Below are positions 15,201 through 18,216 of a stretch of 18,216 bases of DNA, piece by piece; positions within the stretch are counted from its first letter, which is position 1, and the number at the start of each line of letters is the position of its first letter. The translations under genes were made by a program, and so were the position numbers. The notes under the pieces were generated by a model, which worked only from the letters and a program-made list of their open reading frames with translations, did not search any database and was not told where the DNA came from. The stretch is taken from contig JALXER010000209.1 of the NCBI GenBank assembly GCA_027069385.1, positions 1-18,216 of the forward strand, in the 5' to 3' direction. The stretch is from Paracoccaceae bacterium. GTDB lineage: Bacteria > Pseudomonadota > Alphaproteobacteria > Rhodobacterales > Rhodobacteraceae.

Positions 15201-15730
15201 GGCCCGCTGTCGCCGGGTGGGTAAATGTCGATCAGGCCACCGCGCACCGCGTAATCGCCCGGCTCGGTCACCGTGGGCGCGCGCGAAAATCCGGCCCGCT
15301 CCAGATAGGTAAACAGCCTGGTTTCATCGATCTGCCGACCCACCGTCGCGGTAAAAGAGGCCGCCGCCACCACATCGCGCGGCGGCACCCGTTGCATCGC
15401 CGCGTTCAGCGTGGTCAGGATGGCGCAAGGCACATCGAACCCGTCAACCAGCGTCGCCAGCAAGGCCATGCGCTGCGCGGAAACCGTCGAATTGGGCGAA
15501 ATGCGGTCATAGGCCAGACAGTCCCACGCCGGAAAGCCCAGCACCGGCAGGTCGGGCGCAAAAAAGGCCAGTGATTCGCGCATGGCGGCCATTTGCCGGT
15601 CGTCGCGCAGCACTGCCAGCACCGGCGCGCCCACACGCATAACCGTATCAGCCAGCACCCGTGCATCAAACCCGTCGGGCGCGCCGCCAACCCGCGTCAG
15701 GCCCGGCTGCAATATCTTGCTGTTGCTCAT
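12284..15730 (-). CDS. mfd: Transcription-repair coupling factor
   Basis: 1148 residues, the standard Mfd length. It displaces RNA polymerase stalled at DNA lesions and recruits UvrA. Visible in order are the UvrB-like N-terminal domains (about 1-330, with FPAWDCLAYDRISPN near 61-75), the CarD-like RNA-polymerase-interaction domain (GDLIVHIDHGIGRYMGLE, about 480-497), the superfamily-2 translocase with Walker A GDVGYGKTE near 627 and the Walker B box written DEEQ near 728, LSATPIPRTLQMA near 757 and QIRGRVGRS in the second RecA lobe, and the C-terminal D7 region. All motifs are intact. The ATG has no clear Shine-Dalgarno. It lies 60 bp downstream of the small membrane protein gene, in the same direction, and converges with the MFS gene across the hairpin region. 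Confidence 0.98.
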   Translation of the reverse strand: MSNSKILQPGLTRVGGAPDGFDARVLADTVMRVGAPVLAVLRDDRQMAAMRESLAFFAPDLPVLGFPAWDCLAYDRISPNSTVSAQRMALLATLVDGFDVPCAILTTLNAAMQRVPPRDVVAAASFTATVGRQIDETRLFTYLERAGFSRAPTVTEPGDYAVRGGLIDIYPPGDSGPVRLDLFGDVLDGARRFEARTQRTVEKITRVELAPVSEILLDPETIQRFRSGYRHEFGAAGRDDPLYEAVSEGRKHQGMEHWLPYFYPHLDTLFDYLPGAPVVLTDQVPAMVEARWEQVAEQYRTRHAAMGEKSHMATVYKPVPPQLHYLDEAAWDAALEGRALRQFSPLPQPSGPGAIDAGGRIGRCFAPERQQENVSLFGALADHIKAKRQDGQVILTSYSAGARERFANLLGDSGVTGYRDIAHYADQPKGALSLAIWGLETGFEAPGLTVITEQDILGDRLIRPTRKRKAQNYLTEAQSLTPGDLIVHIDHGIGRYMGLETITAAGAPHECIALEYAQNSRLYLPVENIELLSRYGHEEGMLDRLGGGAWQAKKAKLKKRIRDMADKLIRLAAERALRSGRVFTPPEGLWTEFCARFPYSETDDQLNAIDDVLADMGSGQPMDRLICGDVGYGKTEVAMRAAFVAAMAGTQVAIIAPTTLLARQHYKSFSERFRGLPVAVRQMSRFVGSAEMAKTREGLARGTVDIVVGTHALLAKNIRFANLGMIVIDEEQKFGVTHKERLKQLKSEVHVLTLSATPIPRTLQMALSGVRELSLIGTPPVDRLAIRTYVSDFDPVTVREALLREHYRGGQSFYVVPRVKDIPEIESFLREQVPEVKVVVAHGQMAAGVLDDKMNAFYDGQYDVLLATTIVESGLDIPAANTLIVHRADMFGLSQLYQIRGRVGRSKIRAYAYFTTKPRKILTEQAQKRLKVLGSLEGMGAGFTIASQDLDIRGAGNILGDEQSGQVREVGYELYQEMLEEAIAKMKAGGLEGLSDADDAWAPQINLGVPVLIPDSYVTDLDVRLGLYRRLSGLGTKVELEGFAAELIDRFGKLPREVSTLMNIVRIKTACKKAGIAKLDGGPKGATIQFYKDKYANPAGLVQFINAQNGHAKVRDNKIVVRRDWATNADKIKGAFSIAQDLARLARG

Positions 15731-15740
15731 TTTACGCGCA

Positions 15741-15769
15741 TCTATAGCACCGGGCCGGTCCAGACAAGC
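15741..15769 (-). promoter_or_regulatory. Candidate promoter for mfd, near-leaderless
   Basis: On the minus strand, TATAGA (15741-15746) sits 17 bp from GCTTGT (15764-15769), or 15-16 bp from better -35 forms (TTGTCT, CTTGTC) in the same patch. Only ten bases separate the -10 from the mfd ATG, so the transcript would have a leader of about four bases. Confidence 0.4.
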
Positions 15770-15790
15770 CGGAGCGGGCTAAAATGGCCT

Positions 15791-16306
15791 TTAGGTCATT
15801 AAAAAATGGGTAACCGCAACCACCATGGTAATCGTGATGGCGACAAAGCCGATGATCTGGTTCCACAAGCGCTGCCGGCGCAACACCTGCAACAACGCTT
15901 CGCCAGCCAGTTGCTCGCGCTCTACAAGGTAGGCAAGGCGCACCGTCAGCCCCATGGGGATGCTTAGCGGAGCAAGCAGCATAAACAGCGCCTGTGCAAA
16001 TTCGACCCCGCCGTAAAACCCGACCGTTGCGATCGAGGCCAGAATAAAGGTCATGATCCCAAGCAGATACACCCCGCCCTTGTCGAAATAATAGATCAGC
16101 CGTTGCGCGTTGATATGGGCCAGCGTGGTGCAGTTATCCTCTATAGCGCCGCCGTATTTGCGGGCCAGCATCACGATGTCATGGGGCACGCCCAGCGTCC
16201 AGTGCGAGGTCATCGACCACGCCACAACGGTAATAACCCAATACCAGATGCTCCAGAAACTGGTCATCTCTATCAGGCTGAAATTCAGGAAGGGTGTTGC
16301 GCTCAT
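15791..16306 (-). CDS. Small four-helix membrane protein of Rhodobacteraceae type, function unknown
   Basis: 171 residues from ATG 16304-16306, preceded by AGG eight bases upstream. The same frame stays open far upstream, but that part lies antisense to hemB and has shadow composition. Hydrophobic segments are at about 17-33, 79-97, 104-125 and 149-168. The N-terminal part SFWSIWYWVITVVAWSMTSHW, then LGVPHDIVMLAR, recalls a conserved Rhodobacteraceae family sometimes labelled 'component of SufBCD complex'; I recall this label without checking it, and nothing in the sequence supports an Fe-S role. It is divergent from hemB and upstream of mfd with a 60-bp gap, so the two may share a transcript. 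Confidence 0.82.
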   Translation of the reverse strand: MSATPFLNFSLIEMTSFWSIWYWVITVVAWSMTSHWTLGVPHDIVMLARKYGGAIEDNCTTLAHINAQRLIYYFDKGGVYLLGIMTFILASIATVGFYGGVEFAQALFMLLAPLSIPMGLTVRLAYLVEREQLAGEALLQVLRRQRLWNQIIGFVAITITMVVAVTHFLMT

Positions 16307-16417
16307 GTTGCCTAGATAAGGACAATTCCTGACGCAATCAACTGCCAATATCGTGATAACACTTGAGCAGGTAAGGCGATCCGTGCGATGCAGGGGCAAC
16401 AGCTTCAGGAGGCCCCC

Positions 16418-17416
16418 ATGCACCCCAGTTTTGCCCCGTTTCCGCTGGCGCGCTCGCGCCGTTCTCGTCGCACCGACTGGCTGCGCGATATGGTGCGCGA
16501 AAACGCCGTTTCGGTCGATGACCTGATCTGGCCGATTTTTGTGCGCGAGGGCGAAGGGGTCTCTGAACCGGTCAAGGCCATGCCGGGCGTCAACCGCCTG
16601 TCGGTCGATATGGCGGTCAAGGCCGCGAATGAGGCCGCGGCGCTGGGAATCCCGTGTATCGCGCTGTTTCCCTATACCGACGCGGCCGACAAAAACCCCG
16701 AATGCACCGAGGCCTTCAACCCCGACAATCTGGTCAACCGCGCCACCCGCGCCATCAAGGCGGCGGTGCCGGGGGGGGGGATTTTGCTCGATGTGGCGCT
16801 GGATCCGTATAATTCCGACGGGCATGACGGGTTTGTCCGCGACGGCGTGATTGTCAATGACGAAACCCTGATGGCGCTGGAAAAACAGGCGCTGGTACAG
16901 GCCGAAAGCGGGGCCGACATCCTTGGCCCTTCGGATATGATGGACGGGCGCATCGGGATTATCCGGCAGGCTCTGGAAAGCCACGATTTTTCGGATGTGG
17001 TGGTGATGTCCTATGCGGCCAAGTTCGCCAGCGCGTTTTACGGCCCGTTTCGCGATGCGGTCGGGGCCAGTGGCGCGCTGAAGGGCGACAAAAAGACCTA
17101 TCAGATCGATCCGGGCAATGCAGACGAGGCCCTGCGCGAGGTTGCGCGCGATATTGCCGAGGGGGCCGATATGGTGATGGTCAAGCCCGGCATGCCCTAT
17201 CTGGATATCTGCACCCGGGTCAAAACCCGCTTCAAGGTGCCGACCTTTGCCTATCAGGTCTCGGGGGAATACGCGATGATCATGGCGGCAGGGCAAAACG
17301 GCTGGATTGACGAGGAAAAGGCCATGTTTGAATCGCTGCTGGCGTTCAAGCGGGCCGGATGTGACGGGATTCTAAGCTATTTCGCCCCCCGCGTGGCACA
17401 AATATTGGCGGAGTAG
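16418..17416 (+). CDS. hemB: Delta-aminolevulinic acid dehydratase (porphobilinogen synthase), zinc-independent type
   Basis: 332 residues from ATG 16418, chosen because AGGAGG (16407-16412) sits five bases upstream; an earlier in-frame ATG (16388) has none. The enzyme joins two 5-aminolevulinate molecules to porphobilinogen in haem and tetrapyrrole synthesis. The two catalytic lysines are in VMSYAAKFASAFYGP (K202) and MVMVKPGMPYLD (K256). The metal-site loop reads LDVALDPYNSDGHDG (124-138), with aspartates where zinc enzymes have three cysteines, so it belongs to the Mg-type class known from Bradyrhizobium and Pseudomonas. A run of ten G (16771-16780) encodes Pro-Gly-Gly-Gly at 118-121 and is in frame. 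Confidence 0.97.
   Translation: MHPSFAPFPLARSRRSRRTDWLRDMVRENAVSVDDLIWPIFVREGEGVSEPVKAMPGVNRLSVDMAVKAANEAAALGIPCIALFPYTDAADKNPECTEAFNPDNLVNRATRAIKAAVPGGGILLDVALDPYNSDGHDGFVRDGVIVNDETLMALEKQALVQAESGADILGPSDMMDGRIGIIRQALESHDFSDVVVMSYAAKFASAFYGPFRDAVGASGALKGDKKTYQIDPGNADEALREVARDIAEGADMVMVKPGMPYLDICTRVKTRFKVPTFAYQVSGEYAMIMAAGQNGWIDEEKAMFESLLAFKRAGCDGILSYFAPRVAQILAE
16771..16780 (+). repeat. G10 homopolymer inside hemB
   Basis: Ten consecutive G encode the end of a Pro codon and three Gly codons. The frame is intact through the tract, but such runs can slip in replication or be miscounted in sequencing. Confidence 0.9.
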
Positions 17417-17430
17417 CGCCTATATCTGCC

Positions 17431-17466
17431 GTGCCACTGGCACATGTTGCGGCTTTGTGCTAGCCT
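17431..17466 (+). promoter_or_regulatory. Palindrome overlapping a candidate promoter of the SYLF lipoprotein gene
   Basis: Perfect palindrome GTGCCA-C-TGGCAC (17431-17443). Its right arm TGGCAC (17438-17443) lies 17 bp from TAGCCT (17461-17466), a plausible -35/-10 pair in the 97-bp gap after hemB. A palindrome over the -35 would suit a repressor site; this is inference from position. Confidence 0.3.
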
Positions 17467-17513
17467 GCCCCCAACCGGCATCAGACCGGAACAGGCAAGC
17501 ATTGGAGCAGAGC

Positions 17514-18071
17514 ATGACACAGGTTTCACGACGTGGATTGATCCTTGGCGGCGCGGCACTGACACTGGCGGGATGCGCCGGTGACGGGCGCGTTACCGGT
17601 TCGGCCGCACAAATCGACGGGTATGTGCAAGAAGCACTTACCGATATGTACGCCAAATTTCCCGGCTCGCAGGCGTTTTCCCAGCGGGCGGCGGGTATGC
17701 TGGTGATCCCCAATATCACCAAGGCGGGGCTGTTTGTTGCCGGGGCTTATGGCGAAGGCGCGCTGCTGATCGGACCGGCCACCGTAGACTATTATTCCTT
17801 TGTGTCGGCCTCTTTCGGGCTGCAGATCGGAGCGCAACGCTCGACCCAGGTGCTGTTCTTCATGACCCCCGAAGTGCTGCGCGATTTCCGCACATCGGAC
17901 GGGTTCGAGCTGGGGGTCGATGCCGAAGTCGCGTTTCGTGACGAGGGCGGGAATTTCGGGCTTTCCTCGACAACTTCCAACAAACCCATCGTGGGGATTG
18001 TGTTCAATCAAAGCGGCCTGATCGCCGGTGCCAGCCTGGAAGGCGCCAAATACTCGCGCCTGATCCGTTAG
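17514..18071 (+). CDS. YSC84-related (SYLF domain) lipoprotein
   Basis: 185 residues from ATG 17514, with GGAG (17504-17507) seven bases upstream. The N-terminus MTQVSRRGLILGGAALTLAGC carries a twin-arginine pair (R6 R7) and a lipobox LAGC ending at C21, so it is likely a Tat-exported lipoprotein. The rest matches the SYLF/YSC84 domain: PGSQAFSQRAAGMLVIPNITKAG, then GAYGEGALLIG, SFGLQIGAQRSTQVLFFMT and FNQSGLIAGASLEGAKYSRL at the end. In eukaryotes the SYLF domain binds phosphoinositides; bacterial members are envelope proteins of unknown role. It follows hemB by 97 bp and converges with the partial gene at the right edge, sharing the 4-bp TTAG. Confidence 0.93.
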   Translation: MTQVSRRGLILGGAALTLAGCAGDGRVTGSAAQIDGYVQEALTDMYAKFPGSQAFSQRAAGMLVIPNITKAGLFVAGAYGEGALLIGPATVDYYSFVSASFGLQIGAQRSTQVLFFMTPEVLRDFRTSDGFELGVDAEVAFRDEGGNFGLSSTTSNKPIVGIVFNQSGLIAGASLEGAKYSRLIR

Positions 18072-18216
18072 GGCGTAGACCCATAATCCACAAGCCACCA
18101 GTTTGGCAGATTTTCGTTCTGACCAGGCGCAAGGCCGCAGGAATAGTGGTTGTTCGCCGGGAAAACCTTCCCCCGGAAGGTTTTCTTTTCCGGCTCACTT
18201 CTCGGCCTTGCAACGC
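18068..18216 (-). CDS. C-terminal fragment of an unidentified protein, cut by the right edge
   Basis: Minus-strand frame ending at TAA (18068-18070) and open to the right edge: 48 residues, with the start outside the window. The last part reads FPANNHYSCGLAPGQNENLP, then NWWLVDYGSTP, with Trp-Trp, Tyr and Asp-Tyr-Gly content that looks like real coding sequence rather than a shadow. A competing minus frame (18004-18213) overlaps the lipoprotein by 68 bp and is Arg-rich, so I prefer this one. I do not recognise the family. It converges with the SYLF lipoprotein, the two stop codons sharing TTAG. Confidence 0.6.
   Translation of the reverse strand, partial: VARPRSEPEKKTFRGKVFPANNHYSCGLAPGQNENLPNWWLVDYGSTP

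Noticed and set aside
16771..16780. hemB as a frameshifted pseudogene at the G10 run
   Set aside because: The frame continues correctly on both sides, with both catalytic lysines and the normal C-terminus.
16307..17296. Upstream extension of the small membrane protein frame to 501 residues
   Set aside because: The extra part is antisense to hemB and has shadow composition. The internal ATG at 16304-16306 has a ribosome site and starts the hydrophobic protein.
17438..17450. Sigma-54-like promoter TGGCAC...TTGC upstream of the SYLF lipoprotein
   Set aside because: The spacing between GG and GC is two bases too short for a -24/-12 promoter.
18004..18213. 69-residue Arg-rich minus-strand frame at the right edge
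   Set aside because: It overlaps the lipoprotein by 68 bp and has poor coding character compared with the frame ending at 18068.

Overview
The window looks like a chromosomal segment from an alphaproteobacterium, most likely Rhodobacteraceae (Rhodobacterales). Reasons are the high GC content, the aspartate-type (zinc-independent) HemB, the Rhodobacteraceae-like proteins (DUF502 with a lysine-rich N-terminus, a 171-residue four-helix membrane protein next to mfd, a PsuK/PsuG pair) and promoter-like sequences of the TTGNNN-N17-TATNNN kind. Taxonomy is inferred from protein style; no search was run. No tRNA, rRNA, insertion sequence, prophage or CRISPR array was seen. Most of the window is housekeeping core.

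Layout. Positions 1-1558 (minus): a membrane-anchored Pro/Ala-rich protein cut by the left edge, then yebC. 1716-3125 (plus): a secreted right-handed beta-helix protein with more A/T-rich sequence than its surroundings, ending in a bidirectional terminator shared with tsf. 3178-4856 (minus): rpsB-tsf, coupled by TAATG, with a likely promoter and a structured leader of about 115 nt. 5121-7797 (plus): an acyltransferase, psuK and psuG joined by ATGA overlaps. 7852-9152 (plus): a DUF502 membrane protein and a LysE/ArgO exporter joined by TAATG. 9276-9385 (plus): a promoter, a stem-loop and a strong terminator that together look like an unannotated small RNA gene. 9414-10037 (minus): an XRE-cupin regulator, divergent from a FrnE-like DsbA protein and a Bcr/CflA-type MFS transporter (10109-11927). 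11928-12283: a 356-bp convergent intergenic region packed with perfect short-loop hairpins. 12284-15730 (minus): mfd, preceded by the small membrane protein (15791-16306). 16418-17416 (plus): hemB, then a Tat-type YSC84/SYLF lipoprotein (17514-18071). A partial minus-strand gene enters from the right edge and overlaps the lipoprotein by 4 bp.

How the genes work together. rpsB/tsf supply translation. psuK/psuG degrade pseudouridine to uracil and ribose 5-phosphate. The FrnE-like and MFS genes overlap and probably form one operon that the divergent XRE-cupin protein may control. hemB serves tetrapyrrole synthesis. Mfd couples transcription to DNA repair.

The two most interesting non-coding signals are the candidate small RNA at about 9311-9385 and the hairpin mosaic at 11962-12268. 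Neither is explained by the protein genes.
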